Below are positions 36,810 to 46,426 of a stretch of DNA of 64,000 bases, in pieces (within the stretch, counting starts at the first letter, position 1; every line of letters begins with the position of its first letter). The notes under the pieces are model-generated. The model did no database searches. It was not told the DNA's origin and saw only the letters and a program-made list of their open reading frames with translations. The stretch covers positions 1 to 64,000 of the forward strand of contig DRFF01000077.1 of the NCBI GenBank assembly GCA_011050685.1, read 5' to 3'. This DNA comes from Aurantimonas coralicida (lineage in GTDB: Bacteria > Pseudomonadota > Alphaproteobacteria > Rhizobiales > Rhizobiaceae). The position numbers and the translations under genes are program-made.

Positions 36810-37544
36810 CTGGTAATCCTCGCCGCACCTAGCCGAGGCGGAGCCAACTTTTGACCCGACTCTAGTCTGGTCGAACGCCATAAAGATGATCAGACTGGGG
36901 CGAAAGCCGCATCGGATTCGACAATGCTCCCGCGCGTTCCATCGCCAGTTCCGTAAGATCGGGACAGGCTTTGCTTGCTCTTGCCCTTCGCTAGCGGCCA
37001 AAGCTTGCGTTGGCCTTGGCAGATCGGTACCGCGCTACCTCCCTTGCGATGTTCCCCTTGTTTCTTGCCCTCGGCCAGCATAAAAGCGCAGTCGAGGCTG
37101 ACTATGACGGGAGGACCGTGTCGTCGTCGGGTCGAAAGCGGAACCGCCAGTGGACGCCAGCGTCTGGTTGCAGCGGTTGCGGCACTTGGATCCTTGGCGG
37201 CATCGACACCGGTCATCAGCCTCTCGGAAGATTTTCAATCGATACTGGAGCGCAGCTCCAGGCGATTTTCCAACGATGCGGATGCGCCCTGTTCGAAACA
37301 GCAGCCGGTCCGCGCGTTTCGTCGGCCGCTACAGCGGCCATCCAATTGTTGCAGGTCGTGATTTTGTCGTCAGCCTCCGCTTATAGCCCGACGTTCATCG
37401 CCAGCCCTTCCCGGGCCGGACGGTCGTCGCCGCGCGGAGAGGAACGGCAGCGAATCACACCCCTTACGGGCTCGCGCCCCACGGTCGTCCCGCAGGCTTC
37501 ACACGCCTCGTTACGGCCCGGCGCGAGCGCCCGGGAGTCCATTC
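36810..37544. other. 735-base region between divergent amiC and rne
   Basis: No supported gene. The rightward part is probably the long leader of the rne mRNA. Short frames across it lack ribosome sites. An inverted repeat AGTCTGGTC/GATCAGACT (36864-36872 and 36888-36896, 15-nt loop, one mismatch) lies 55 bases upstream of amiC. No firm -35/-10 promoter could be picked, though both genes must start here. Confidence 0.5.
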
Positions 37545-40355
37545 ATGGCAAACAAAATGCTGATCGACGCGTCCCACCCGGAGGAGACGCGGGTCGTCGT
37601 CGTCCGCGGTAGTCGGATCGAGGAATTCGATTTCGAATCGGAGCACAAGAAGCAGCTTAAGGGAAACATCTATCTGGCCAAGGTGACACGGGTCGAGCCG
37701 TCACTGCAGGCCGCCTTCGTCGAATATGGCGGCAACCGCCACGGCTTTCTTGCCTTCAGCGAAATCCATCCGGACTACTACCAGATTCCCAAGGCCGACC
37801 GGCAGGCGTTGATCGACGAAGAGCTTGCCCGCGTCCAGGAGGAAGAGGACGAGGCTGACGAGCCGCGCCCCAGCCGTGGGCGTAGCCGCAGGGGGTCGCG
37901 GAATAAGGCGGCCGAGCGCAACGACGAGGAAAGCATCTCGGAGACCGTCGATTCGCAGGACGGCGAACCCGCGTCGGGCGACGGCAGCGAATCATCCGAA
38001 GACCGGGATCAGCCCAACGTAGAAGCCGCCGGGATGCCGCAAGGCGAGTCGGCAGGCGACGCCGCGGAGACCGACGCCGACGATTCCGATGGCGACGACG
38101 AGCCGACCTCTAGTCAATCGCAACGCGGTCGACGCAGCAGCAGAGCTCGGCGCGGTCGGGGCCGCTCGACAAGCGACGGCGATGCCAATGACGAGGCGAA
38201 TGGCGACGAATCGGAGCAGATCGATGAAATCGGCTCCGAGGATGCGATGGAGGAGGTCCCGGTTCGCCAGAGCCGCCCCCGCCGCCAGTACAAGATCCAG
38301 GAAGTAATCAAGCGGCGCCAGATTCTGCTGGTCCAGGTGGTCAAGGAGGAACGCGGCAACAAGGGCGCGGCGCTGACCACTTACCTGTCCCTCGCCGGTC
38401 GCTATTCGGTTCTGATGCCGAATACGGCGCGCGGCGGCGGCATTTCCCGCAAGATCACCAACGCGTCCGACCGCAAGCGTCTAAAAGATGTCGTGCGCGA
38501 TCTCGACGTGCCGAAGGGCATGGGCATCATCCTGCGCACCGCCGGCGCGAACCGGACGAAGCCCGAGGTCAAGCGCGACTACGAGTATCTGATGCGGTTG
38601 TGGGAGACCGTCCGCAATCTGACGCTGTCGTCGATCGCCCCGGCCCTGGTCTACGAAGAGGGCAGCCTGATCAAGCGATCGATCCGCGACCTCTACAACA
38701 AGGATATCGACGAGATCCTCGTCGCCGGCGAGGCCGGTTACCGTGAAGCCAAGGACTTCATGCGGATGCTGATGCCGAGCCAGGCGAAGGTGGTGCAGCC
38801 CTATCGGGATCAGACGCCGATCTTCGCGCGCCAGGGCATCGAATCGCAGCTTGAAAAGATGGTGCATCCGCATGTCACGCTGAAGTCCGGCGGGTACATC
38901 ATCATCAATCAGACCGAGGCATTGGTTGCCATCGACGTCAATTCGGGACGCTCGACGCGCGAGCACTCGATCGAGGATACGGCGTTCCAGACCAATATGG
39001 AGGCCGCCGAGGAAGTCGCGCGGCAGCTCCGTCTGCGCGATCTCGCGGGTCTGATCGTCATCGACTTCATCGACATGGAGGAAAAGCGCAACAACCGGAC
39101 GGTCGAGAAGAAGATCAAGGATTGCCTGAAGAGCGATCGGGCGCGCATTCAGGTCGGCAGCATTTCGCATTTCGGCCTTCTGGAAATGAGTCGCCAGCGC
39201 ATTCGCGCCAGCGTTCTCGAATCCACAATGCAGCCCTGCCCGGTCTGCGAAGGCGCCGGCCACATCCGATCAGCTTCCTCCTCCGCGCTGCATGTCCTGC
39301 GCACCATCGAGGAACACCTCCAGAAGCATTCGAGCCACGACCTGATCGTCAAGATCCAGACGGCGACCGCGCTCTACGTGCTCAATGAAAAGCGCCAGCG
39401 GATCGAAGAGCTGGAACGCCATTACGGTCTGCGCATCCTCCTCGCCGCCGATGAGAGTGCCGGTCATCAAGGCATCGCTATCGAGCATGGCAGCGAGGCG
39501 GTGAAACCGGAAATCTCCTCCGACGTCGTCAACCCCGAATCGGTGGCGGCGGCCGAGATCGACGCTTTGGACGAAGCGGCTGACGAGGAAGCTGCCCGCA
39601 AGTCGCCTGAAACGATCGAGGAGGCAGGTGAACAGACCGATTCGGATGGTTCTGACGGTGGCAAGCGCAGACGCCGCAGGCGGCGCAAGCGGCGTGGCGA
39701 CAGCGACGACGAGACGGTGTCTGCCGAAAGCGACCAGTCCGAGCCGGAGACCGACAGCGACGCCGATGATGAATCGGCGGGCGATGACCGTGCTTCAGAT
39801 CGAAGCGAGGATGATTCGGATCGGGGACGCAAACGTCGGCGCCGCGGACGGCGTGGCGGTCGTCGCAATCGTGACGAGACCGGCGGTGCGGACGACGGGA
39901 CCGAGGCGGGCGGCGGCGACGCTGCGCAGGAGGCGCAGCCCGCGAACGCCGAGGAAGCTGGCGATGCCGTTGCCGTGCCGCACGTCGAGGTAGTGCCTTC
40001 GGCCCCGCTCCAGCCAGTCGCTATGGATGCGGCTGGGGAGACGAATGCCGCGTCCGCCGAAACGTCCGTCGCGACATCCGGCGAACGCAATGGGGAAGAG
40101 CTGGCAGCAGCGGCGCCGGAGTCTGCTCCGGCCGCGGAATCCGCTTCGCGCGAAACGCCGGAAGCCGCGCCGAGCGAGATGGCGGACCAGGAGATGGTGT
40201 CGCCCGCCTCCGCGGCCAATGACGACGTGCGCGAAACCCAAGTCGAAGAGTCCGGTGAGCCGGTGGTGACATCCAGCGACGCGACGAAGGAAACTACCGA
40301 AACCGCGGAAAAACCGCGACGTACCGGCTGGTGGGCGCGGCGCTCGTTCTTCTGA
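37545..40355 (+). CDS. rne: Ribonuclease E (Rne/Rng family)
   Basis: 936 aa from ATG 37545. Endoribonuclease that starts mRNA decay and matures rRNA/tRNA, probably the degradosome scaffold. The S1 domain is interrupted by a ~145-residue acidic/Arg insertion (residues ~92-240, RPSRGRSRRGSRN). Then RKITNASDRKRLKDVVRDL, the catalytic DNase I-like LVAIDVNSGRSTREHSIEDT (Mg-binding Asp), LIVIDFIDMEEKRNNRTVEK and the zinc-link MQPCPVCEGAGHIRS. The C-terminal ~270 residues are disordered, acidic and basic by turns (RRRRRRKRRGDSDDE), ending RRTGWWARRSFF, which probably binds partners. The leader of the mRNA may be long. Confidence 0.97.
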   Translation: MANKMLIDASHPEETRVVVVRGSRIEEFDFESEHKKQLKGNIYLAKVTRVEPSLQAAFVEYGGNRHGFLAFSEIHPDYYQIPKADRQALIDEELARVQEEEDEADEPRPSRGRSRRGSRNKAAERNDEESISETVDSQDGEPASGDGSESSEDRDQPNVEAAGMPQGESAGDAAETDADDSDGDDEPTSSQSQRGRRSSRARRGRGRSTSDGDANDEANGDESEQIDEIGSEDAMEEVPVRQSRPRRQYKIQEVIKRRQILLVQVVKEERGNKGAALTTYLSLAGRYSVLMPNTARGGGISRKITNASDRKRLKDVVRDLDVPKGMGIILRTAGANRTKPEVKRDYEYLMRLWETVRNLTLSSIAPALVYEEGSLIKRSIRDLYNKDIDEILVAGEAGYREAKDFMRMLMPSQAKVVQPYRDQTPIFARQGIESQLEKMVHPHVTLKSGGYIIINQTEALVAIDVNSGRSTREHSIEDTAFQTNMEAAEEVARQLRLRDLAGLIVIDFIDMEEKRNNRTVEKKIKDCLKSDRARIQVGSISHFGLLEMSRQRIRASVLESTMQPCPVCEGAGHIRSASSSALHVLRTIEEHLQKHSSHDLIVKIQTATALYVLNEKRQRIEELERHYGLRILLAADESAGHQGIAIEHGSEAVKPEISSDVVNPESVAAAEIDALDEAADEEAARKSPETIEEAGEQTDSDGSDGGKRRRRRRRKRRGDSDDETVSAESDQSEPETDSDADDESAGDDRASDRSEDDSDRGRKRRRRGRRGGRRNRDETGGADDGTEAGGGDAAQEAQPANAEEAGDAVAVPHVEVVPSAPLQPVAMDAAGETNAASAETSVATSGERNGEELAAAAPESAPAAESASRETPEAAPSEMADQEMVSPASAANDDVRETQVEESGEPVVTSSDATKETTETAEKPRRTGWWARRSFF

Positions 40356-40445
40356 GTCCTCGCGACCTCCGTGCTGCCTGTTCTCGGCCGCGCGGTTTTC
40401 GGAGCGCCGATCGCGTTTGGTCTTCCAACGCAACGCACAAAGACA

Positions 40446-40480
40446 ACGGGCGGCCTCGCAAGGGGCCGCCCGTTTCTGTT
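40446..40480 (+). terminator. Intrinsic terminator after rne
   Basis: A perfect 10-bp stem ACGGGCGGCC/GGCCGCCCGT (40446-40455 and 40464-40473) with an 8-nt loop is followed by TTTCTGTT. It lies 91 bases after the rne stop and 30 bases before the stop of the convergent aminotransferase gene, so it ends the rne transcript. Confidence 0.88.
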
Positions 40481-40502
40481 GGAAAGCGAGGCTGGCTTGC
40501 AC

Positions 40503-41672
40503 CTACCGGACGGAGTTCGCCGCGATTCGATCCAGAGCTTCACTGAGCGTCGCGTGGTCGCACGCATAGGATAGCCGAACGAACCCCTCGCCGCGGCGTG
40601 GATCGAAGTCCGTGCCGGGGGTGATCGCGACATGGCTGTTTTCGAGGATGGCCTTGGCGAACGCGGTAGAACTCGCCTCATCCTCCGGGATGGCCGCATA
40701 GGCATAGAAGGCGCCGTCGATCGGCGCGATGTCACGGAACCCGAGGGTTGGCAGGCGATCGATCAGAAGATCTCGGTTGCGCACATAGCCATCGCGAACC
40801 CGATCCAGCTCGTCTCTCGCATCGAAGACCGCCGTTGCGGCGACCTGCGAAAGCTCGGGTGCTGAGATATAGAGGCTCTGGCCGATCCGCTCGGCTGCGC
40901 GCATTAGGTCCGGCGGCAGCACCAGCCAGCCGATCCGCCAACCGGTCATGCAGTAGTATTTCGAGAAGGAGTTGACGACGATCGGTCGCTTCGAGAATTC
41001 GAGCGCTGTCGCCTCAGCCTTGCCATAGGCCAGTCCATGATAGATTTCATCCGAAATAAACCGGATGCCCTGAGCATCAGCATATTCGACCAGACGACGC
41101 AGTTCCTCGCGCGGCGTCATGGTGCCTGTCGGATTCGCCGGGCTTGCCACGAGGACGCCGGCAACCGGGCCGGCCTCATGCGCGCTGCGGAGATGCTCGG
41201 CAGTGAACACATAGTCGCTCGCATGATCGACTTCGATTTCCACCGGGACCAGACCGAGCGCGCGCAGGATGTTGCGATAGGCGGGATAGCCGGGAGCAGC
41301 GATGGCGATTCGATCGCCGGCGTCGAAGGCGGCGAGAAAAGCGAGATTGAAACCAGCCGACGAGCCGGTCGTGACCATGATTCGGTCCGCGTCGAGCGAC
41401 TGCCCGTAAGCCTCGGCATAATGCCGCGCGATCCGCTCGCGCAAATCGCGCCGGCCGAGAGCGTCCGTATAGGCGATGCGGCCATGATCGAGCAGACGCC
41501 GCGCCGCAGCGCGCGCGATCTCCGGTGCCGGCGCCGCCGGTTGCCCGACAGCCAGCGAGAGGACCGAATCTCCTTGTGCGATCATCCGGTTGGCCTCGGC
41601 CAGCACGTCCATCGCGCGAAACGGATCGATGTCCGACCGCCGGGATGCCGTCATTGTGAGCAGATCGAACAC
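40503..41672 (-). CDS. Pyridoxal phosphate-dependent aminotransferase (class I/II)
   Basis: 389 aa from GTG 41672, 7 nt after AGGAAT; ATG 41654 is the alternative. Fold-type I aminotransferase: SLAVGQPAAPAPEIARAAAR, GRIAYTDALGRRDLRERIA, TTGSSAGFNLAFLAAFDAGD, SPANPTGTMTPREEL, FISDEIYHGLAYG, VNSFSKYYCMTGWRIGWLV (PLP lysine in SFSKYY) and the substrate-carboxylate Arg in GEGFVRLSYAC. Relatives use aspartate, aromatic or alanine-type donors; the exact one cannot be fixed. Convergent with rne, divergent from the M48 gene. Confidence 0.92.
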   Translation of the reverse strand: MFDLLTMTASRRSDIDPFRAMDVLAEANRMIAQGDSVLSLAVGQPAAPAPEIARAAARRLLDHGRIAYTDALGRRDLRERIARHYAEAYGQSLDADRIMVTTGSSAGFNLAFLAAFDAGDRIAIAAPGYPAYRNILRALGLVPVEIEVDHASDYVFTAEHLRSAHEAGPVAGVLVASPANPTGTMTPREELRRLVEYADAQGIRFISDEIYHGLAYGKAEATALEFSKRPIVVNSFSKYYCMTGWRIGWLVLPPDLMRAAERIGQSLYISAPELSQVAATAVFDARDELDRVRDGYVRNRDLLIDRLPTLGFRDIAPIDGAFYAYAAIPEDEASSTAFAKAILENSHVAITPGTDFDPRRGEGFVRLSYACDHATLSEALDRIAANSVR

Positions 41673-41791
41673 TGTTTCATTCCTGTTTCGCCTCGAATTC
41701 GCCGGATTAGAATGCCGGAACAGCGGGAGTTTAGCCCCTTGATCCGTGGAGGATATCCGCTTGAATGGCCGGGTTTGGAAGAGGACCTAGC

Positions 41792-43174
41792 ATGAATTTG
41801 TCGCCCCGCCGTCTGTCGGCCCGTTTGACCGCGCTCGCCGTCGCCCTTGCCGTCGCGCTGGCCCCGGTCGCGGCCGAGGCCGCGCGAAGCGAAAAAGCCA
41901 GCCTTCCCGTGGTCCGGGACGCCGAAATCGAAGCGCTGATCGGCGAGTACGCGCGGCCGATCCTCAAGGCAGCCGGATTATCCCGCTCGGGCATCGAGAT
42001 CGTCCTGGTCAATTCCGGCAGCTTCAACGCCTTCGTCGCCGGTCGCCGGATTTTCGTCAACACCGGGGCCATCATAGCGACCGAGACCCCCAACCAACTG
42101 ATCGGCATTCTCGCGCACGAGATCGGGCATCTGGCGGGCGGCCACCAGCAGCGGCTGCGCCAGCAATTGGAACGCGCCAAGACGATCGCCATCGTGGCCG
42201 GACTGCTCGGCGCCGGCGTCGCAGTGGCCGGTGCGTCATCGGGCGCGCGCGGGGCGGCTCAGGCTGGTGCGGGTCTTATGGCCGGCGGCGGCGATCTCGC
42301 GCGACGGGGGCTGCTCAGCTATCAGCGCGGCGAGGAATCGACCGCCGACCGGGCTGCGCTGACCTATCTGCGCAAGACCGGCCAGTCGGGAAAAGGGCTT
42401 CTGGAGACCTTCGAGACCCTCGATCGCAACAATCTTTTCGCCAGCGGACGCTCGGGCAACTATCTGTCGTCGCATCCTTTGCCGCGCGAGCGTATTGCGG
42501 CCTTGAAGCAGGTCGCGCAGGAAAGTTCCGATTTCAGTCGCCAGGATTCGCCGGGCCTGGCTCAGCGGCATGATCTGGCACGGGCTAAGATCGTCGCCTA
42601 TAATGGGGGAGCGTCGGAGGTTCGGCGGCTGTTCGCCCGCAATCCGCGCGGTCTGGCCGCGCTGTATGGCGACGCCATCGCGACGCATCTGTCCGGTTCC
42701 CCTGCCACCGCCCTGCAAAAGATTGAGGCGCTGATTGCGGCTCAACCGAACAGCCCGTGGTTTCACGAGATGCGCGGTGAGATTTTGATGGATGCGGGTC
42801 GCTGGCAGGAGGCGGCAGCTGCGTTCGCCAAGGCCGTCAAGCTCGACAAGAGCGGCTCGGGCATCCTTAAGGCTGAGGTCGGACAGGCGCTCGTCACTGG
42901 CGGGGATCGCTCGCAAATGGACAAGGCTGTGGATTTGATCCAATCCGGCCTGCAAAGCGACCCGGGCAACTCCGTCGCTTATCGATTTCTCGCCATGGCC
43001 TTTGGCCGCCTCGGCGATGTCGGTCGCGCGGAGCTTGCCACCGCAGAGGGCTACTGGCACGGTGGGTCTTTCCGTCAGGCGAAGATTTTCGCGACGCGGG
43101 CCCAGCAGAAATTGAAGCCAGGCTCCCCAGCATGGCTGAAGGCCCAAGACATCATCCAGACCAAGATCCGCTGA
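41792..43174 (+). CDS. M48-family metallopeptidase with TPR repeats (BepA-like)
   Basis: 460 aa from ATG 41792, 8 nt after GAGGACC; an in-frame ATG 41765 lacks spacing. Signal peptide residues 1-30 (PVAAEA-A). The peptidase domain has HEIGH (H109, E110, H113) in ILAHEIGHLAGGHQQRL and the third zinc ligand region RGEESTADRAALTYL. The C-terminal ~200 residues form TPR-like helices (ALQKIEALIAAQPNSPWFHE, AAAFAKAVKLDKSG). Such BepA/YfgC-type proteins guard outer-membrane protein assembly. The next gene, 24 bases on, is a DsbA-like oxidase, an apt envelope-quality partner. Confidence 0.93.
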   Translation: MNLSPRRLSARLTALAVALAVALAPVAAEAARSEKASLPVVRDAEIEALIGEYARPILKAAGLSRSGIEIVLVNSGSFNAFVAGRRIFVNTGAIIATETPNQLIGILAHEIGHLAGGHQQRLRQQLERAKTIAIVAGLLGAGVAVAGASSGARGAAQAGAGLMAGGGDLARRGLLSYQRGEESTADRAALTYLRKTGQSGKGLLETFETLDRNNLFASGRSGNYLSSHPLPRERIAALKQVAQESSDFSRQDSPGLAQRHDLARAKIVAYNGGASEVRRLFARNPRGLAALYGDAIATHLSGSPATALQKIEALIAAQPNSPWFHEMRGEILMDAGRWQEAAAAFAKAVKLDKSGSGILKAEVGQALVTGGDRSQMDKAVDLIQSGLQSDPGNSVAYRFLAMAFGRLGDVGRAELATAEGYWHGGSFRQAKIFATRAQQKLKPGSPAWLKAQDIIQTKIR

Positions 43175-43198
43175 CGATCCAGAAGGAACCGCCTCCTC

Positions 43199-43984
43199 GT
43201 GACCAAAATCAAGCTCCTCGCCGCTGCCGCACTGGCGATCGCATTCGCTGTGCCCGCCAGCGCCCAGCAAACGATGACCGCAAAGCCGGCACAGACATCC
43301 TTCGACGAGGCCGAGAGCCGGGCCATCGAAGAGATCGTTCATGACTACCTGGTGACGAACCCCGAGGTTCTCTTGGAGGTGATGGACGCGCTGGAGACCA
43401 AGCGATCAGCGCAGCAGCTGGCCTCCCAGAAGAAGGCGATTACCGACACTGGGCCGGCACTGTTCGAAACGCCCGAAGGCACGGCTCTGGGCAATCCCGA
43501 CGGCGATGTCACCGTGGTCGAATTTTTCGACTACAATTGCAGTTTCTGCAAAAGGGCGATGGCGGACATGGACGCGCTGGTCGAGAATGACCCCAATGTG
43601 CGTTTCATCCTCAAGGAGATTCCGGTGCTCGGCCCGCAGTCGCTCGAAGCGGCGACCGTCAGTCTGGCATTCCGTGAACTTGCTCCCGAAAAATATGCCG
43701 CGTTCCATCGTGACCTACTTGCCGGACGGGGAGTCGCCGACGAGGCCAAAGCGCTGACGGTGGCGGAGGGGTTTGGTATCAGCGAGGAACAACTGCGACC
43801 GGTGATGGGGTCCGCGGCCGTCAAGGCGGCCCTACAGGAGGCGGATCAACTTGCCCAAGGGCTGGCGATCAATGGCACGCCCTCCTACGTCATCGCGGAC
43901 AAGGTGCTGCCTGGCGCCGTTGGCGTGGCGGATCTGACCGCCACCATCGCCAATGTTCGAAAATGCGGCAGTGCGAACTGCTGA
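43199..43984 (+). CDS. DsbA-family thiol:disulfide oxidoreductase (Com1-like)
   Basis: 261 aa from GTG 43199, 8 nt after AGAAGGAACC. Signal peptide with cleavage after ASA (residue 22), so periplasmic. A helical N-terminal stretch (residues ~35-85) precedes the thioredoxin fold with redox motif CSFC (C114, C117) in FFDYNCSFCKRAMAD, and the cis-Pro loop NGTPSYVIADKVLPG. It ends CGSANC with an extra cysteine pair. Related Com1/DsbA enzymes oxidise secreted proteins. Cotranscribed with the M48 gene. Confidence 0.93.
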   Translation: MTKIKLLAAAALAIAFAVPASAQQTMTAKPAQTSFDEAESRAIEEIVHDYLVTNPEVLLEVMDALETKRSAQQLASQKKAITDTGPALFETPEGTALGNPDGDVTVVEFFDYNCSFCKRAMADMDALVENDPNVRFILKEIPVLGPQSLEAATVSLAFRELAPEKYAAFHRDLLAGRGVADEAKALTVAEGFGISEEQLRPVMGSAAVKAALQEADQLAQGLAINGTPSYVIADKVLPGAVGVADLTATIANVRKCGSANC

Positions 43985-44006
43985 ATCCTTTGGATGACGA
44001 GGAAAC

Positions 44007-44041
44007 GCGATAGGTGGCGCTTTCCCCGCGCCAGCTATCGC
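44007..44041 (+). terminator. Strong hairpin between the DsbA-like gene and aroQ
   Basis: GCGATAG-G-TGGCGC (44007-44020) pairs with GCGCCA-G-CTATCGC (44028-44041) around the loop TTTCCCC: a 14-position stem with a single G-G mismatch. It lies 22 bases after the dsbA-like stop and 61 bases before aroQ. Only ACTATAGGG follows, so there is no T-run. It may be a processing or terminator-like structure, or a leader element for aroQ-accBC. Confidence 0.5.
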
Positions 44042-44102
44042 ACTATAGGGATTTGCAAGCCGTGCGGGCGCCGTACGTGATTGTTGAACCCACCGAGGAT
44101 CG

Positions 44103-44540
44103 ATGACCCCGACGATCTACATCCTCAACGGACCCAATTTGAACACGCTTGGCCTCAGAGAGCCCGAGATCTATGGGTCCGCGACACTTGCGGACGTTCA
44201 GACCCGGTGTGAGGCAGCGGGTACGGAAGCCGGATTCGAAATCGTTTTTCGGCAATCGAACCATGAAGGCAAATTGGTCGAGTGGATACAGGAGGCGCGA
44301 GACGCCGCCGCGGCGATCATCATCAATGCCGGCGCCTACACACATACCTCCCTGGCCATTCACGACGCGCTCCGTTTTTTTGGCAAACCAGTGGTCGAGG
44401 TCCATATCTCGAACATCCATGCGCGCGAGGAAATCCGGCACAAGAGCCTGATCGCCCCAATCGCGGTTGGGATGATCGTGGGGTTTGGGCCGGTTGGTTA
44501 CGAACTCGCCATCACCGCACTCAAAGCACGTCTTCGATAA
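44103..44540 (+). CDS. aroQ: Type II 3-dehydroquinate dehydratase
   Basis: 145 aa from ATG 44103. Third step of the shikimate pathway. Motifs: [20 protein letters not shown] with catalytic Tyr24, [37 protein letters not shown] and [19 protein letters not shown] with the catalytic His and Arg. The length fits the family (about 145-150). It heads an aroQ-accB-accC run, the usual alphaproteobacterial order, 30 bases before accB. Confidence 0.97.
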   Translation: MTPTIYILNGPNLNTLGLREPEIYGSATLADVQTRCEAAGTEAGFEIVFRQSNHEGKLVEWIQEARDAAAAIIINAGAYTHTSLAIHDALRFFGKPVVEVHISNIHAREEIRHKSLIAPIAVGMIVGFGPVGYELAITALKARLR

Positions 44541-44570
44541 AAGCGAGCCCGAAGGGGCCGAAGGACCGGA

Positions 44571-45062
44571 ATGTCGAACGCAGAAAACAATGTGGACTCC
44601 GCCCTCGTTCGCGAGCTGGCGACAATCCTGAACGACACTGACCTCACCGAGATCGAGGTCGAGCACGGTACGCTCCGTGTCCGGGTGTCGCGCCAAAAGG
44701 ACTACGTGGTCGGTCATCCCCAGGCTTTGACCTATGCTCCAGCCCCCGAGCACGGGCAACCGGCGCCTGCGGCTATGCCGCAATCCGGAGCGTCCCCGGT
44801 CAACCCGCCTGCCTCTACCGGTCCGGAACCCGGCACTGTCCCCTCGCCCATGGTCGGGACCGTTTATCTCTCCTCGGCTCCTGGCGGCCGGCATTTCATC
44901 GAAATCGGCCAGCAGGTCGCGGAAGGCGAAACGCTGCTGATCATCGAAGCAATGAAGACGATGAACCAGATTCCGGCGCCGCGGGCCGGCAAGGTCGTCA
45001 AGATCCTGGTCGAGAATGCCCAGCCAGTGGAATACGGCGAGCCGCTCGTCGTGGTCGCTTGA
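44571..45062 (+). CDS. accB: Biotin carboxyl carrier protein of acetyl-CoA carboxylase
   Basis: 163 aa from ATG 44571. Carries the biotin for malonyl-CoA synthesis. The N-terminal ~45 residues are helical, then a Pro/Ala-rich linker (residues ~55-90) and the biotinyl domain with SPMVGTVYLSSAPGGRHFIE and LLIIEAMKTMNQIPAP; Lys129 is biotinylated. It lies 10 bases before accC. Confidence 0.98.
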   Translation: MSNAENNVDSALVRELATILNDTDLTEIEVEHGTLRVRVSRQKDYVVGHPQALTYAPAPEHGQPAPAAMPQSGASPVNPPASTGPEPGTVPSPMVGTVYLSSAPGGRHFIEIGQQVAEGETLLIIEAMKTMNQIPAPRAGKVVKILVENAQPVEYGEPLVVVA

Positions 45063-45072
45063 GGGGCACGGG

Positions 45073-46422
45073 ATGGTCAAGAAGGTTCTGATTGCCAATC
45101 GCGGCGAGATCGCGCTGCGAGTCCTGCGCGCCTGCAAGGAACTCGGCATCTCGACGGTCGCGGTGCATTCGACCGCCGACAACACGGCGATGCATGTGCG
45201 GCTTGCCGATGAAAGCGTCTGCATCGGGCCACCGCCGGCGCGCGACAGTTATCTCAATATTCCCCAGATCGTTGCCGCCTGTGAAATATCGGGCGCCGAC
45301 GCGGTTCATCCCGGCTATGGTTTTCTGTCCGAAAATGCCCGCTTCGCCGACATTCTCGAGGCGCATAACGTCACCTTTATCGGCCCAACCGCCGACCATA
45401 TCCGGATCATGGGCGACAAGATCGAGGCCAAGCGCACGGCCAAGCGCCTCGGCATCCCAGTCGTTCCCGGCTCGCCGGGTGCGGTGACCGACGACGACGA
45501 AGCTTTGAAAATCGCCAACGACATCGGCTTCCCCGTACTGGTCAAGGCATCCGCCGGCGGCGGCGGACGTGGCATGAAGGTCGCGCACTCGGCTGGCGAC
45601 CTTTCCAACGCGCTGGCGACCGCCCGCGCCGAAGCGGGATCGGCCTTCGGCGACGACGCGGTCTATCTCGAGAAATATCTGCAAAAGCCGCGCCATATCG
45701 AGGTGCAGGTTTTCGGCGACGGAGCCGGCAATGCCATCCATCTTGGCGAGCGCGACTGCTCGCTACAGCGGCGCCATCAAAAGGTCTGGGAAGAGGCGAA
45801 CTCGCCCGCACTCGACGATGCGCAGCGCGCAAGTATCGGCAGTGTCTGCGCGAACGCCATGTCCGAGCTTCGTTATCGGGGCGCGGGGACGATCGAATTT
45901 CTCTATGAAAACGGCGAGTTCTATTTCATCGAAATGAACACCCGTCTGCAGGTCGAGCACCCCGTGACCGAGGCCATCACCGGTCTCGACCTCGTACATG
46001 AACAGATTCGTGTGGCGAGCGGTCAAGGACTGTCCATTAAACAATCCGAGATTCAGTTCTCCGGCCATGCCATCGAATGCCGGATCAATGCCGAGGATCC
46101 GAAGACCTTCGCTCCCTCACCCGGTGAGATCACGCATTATCATATGCCTGGCGGCCTGGGCGTGCGGGTCGATTCCGGCGTCTATCAGGGCTACAAGATT
46201 CCGCCTTTCTACGACAGCCTGATCGGCAAGCTGATCGTGCATGGCCGCAACCGCGCCGAATGCATGATGCGGCTACGCCGAGCGTTGGACGAGATCGTCG
46301 TCGATGGGGTCAAGACGACGCTGCCGCTGTTCCGTGACCTGGTCGACAACCCCGACATCGGCACCGGCGACTACGACATCCACTGGCTGGAAAACTATCT
46401 CGCCGCGAAGGCGATGGATTGA
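45073..46422 (+). CDS. accC: Biotin carboxylase subunit of acetyl-CoA carboxylase
   Basis: 449 aa from ATG 45073 (MVKKVLIANRGEIALRVLR). Uses ATP and bicarbonate to carboxylate the biotin of AccB. ATP-grasp enzyme: HPGYGFLSENARFADI, MGDKIEAKRTAKRLGIP, KASAGGGGRGMKV, GERDCSLQRRHQKVWEEANS, FIEMNTRLQVEHPVTEAITG and GHAIECRINAEDP. The length is standard for stand-alone AccC. It ends 4 bases before aat, suggesting cotranscription. Confidence 0.98.
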   Translation: MVKKVLIANRGEIALRVLRACKELGISTVAVHSTADNTAMHVRLADESVCIGPPPARDSYLNIPQIVAACEISGADAVHPGYGFLSENARFADILEAHNVTFIGPTADHIRIMGDKIEAKRTAKRLGIPVVPGSPGAVTDDDEALKIANDIGFPVLVKASAGGGGRGMKVAHSAGDLSNALATARAEAGSAFGDDAVYLEKYLQKPRHIEVQVFGDGAGNAIHLGERDCSLQRRHQKVWEEANSPALDDAQRASIGSVCANAMSELRYRGAGTIEFLYENGEFYFIEMNTRLQVEHPVTEAITGLDLVHEQIRVASGQGLSIKQSEIQFSGHAIECRINAEDPKTFAPSPGEITHYHMPGGLGVRVDSGVYQGYKIPPFYDSLIGKLIVHGRNRAECMMRLRRALDEIVVDGVKTTLPLFRDLVDNPDIGTGDYDIHWLENYLAAKAMD

Positions 46423-46426
46423 CACC

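Noticed and set aside
36975-37612. Several overlapping short frames in the rne leader
   Set aside because: All are Arg/Ser/Pro-rich, lack ribosome sites and compete in different frames; none resembles a protein family.
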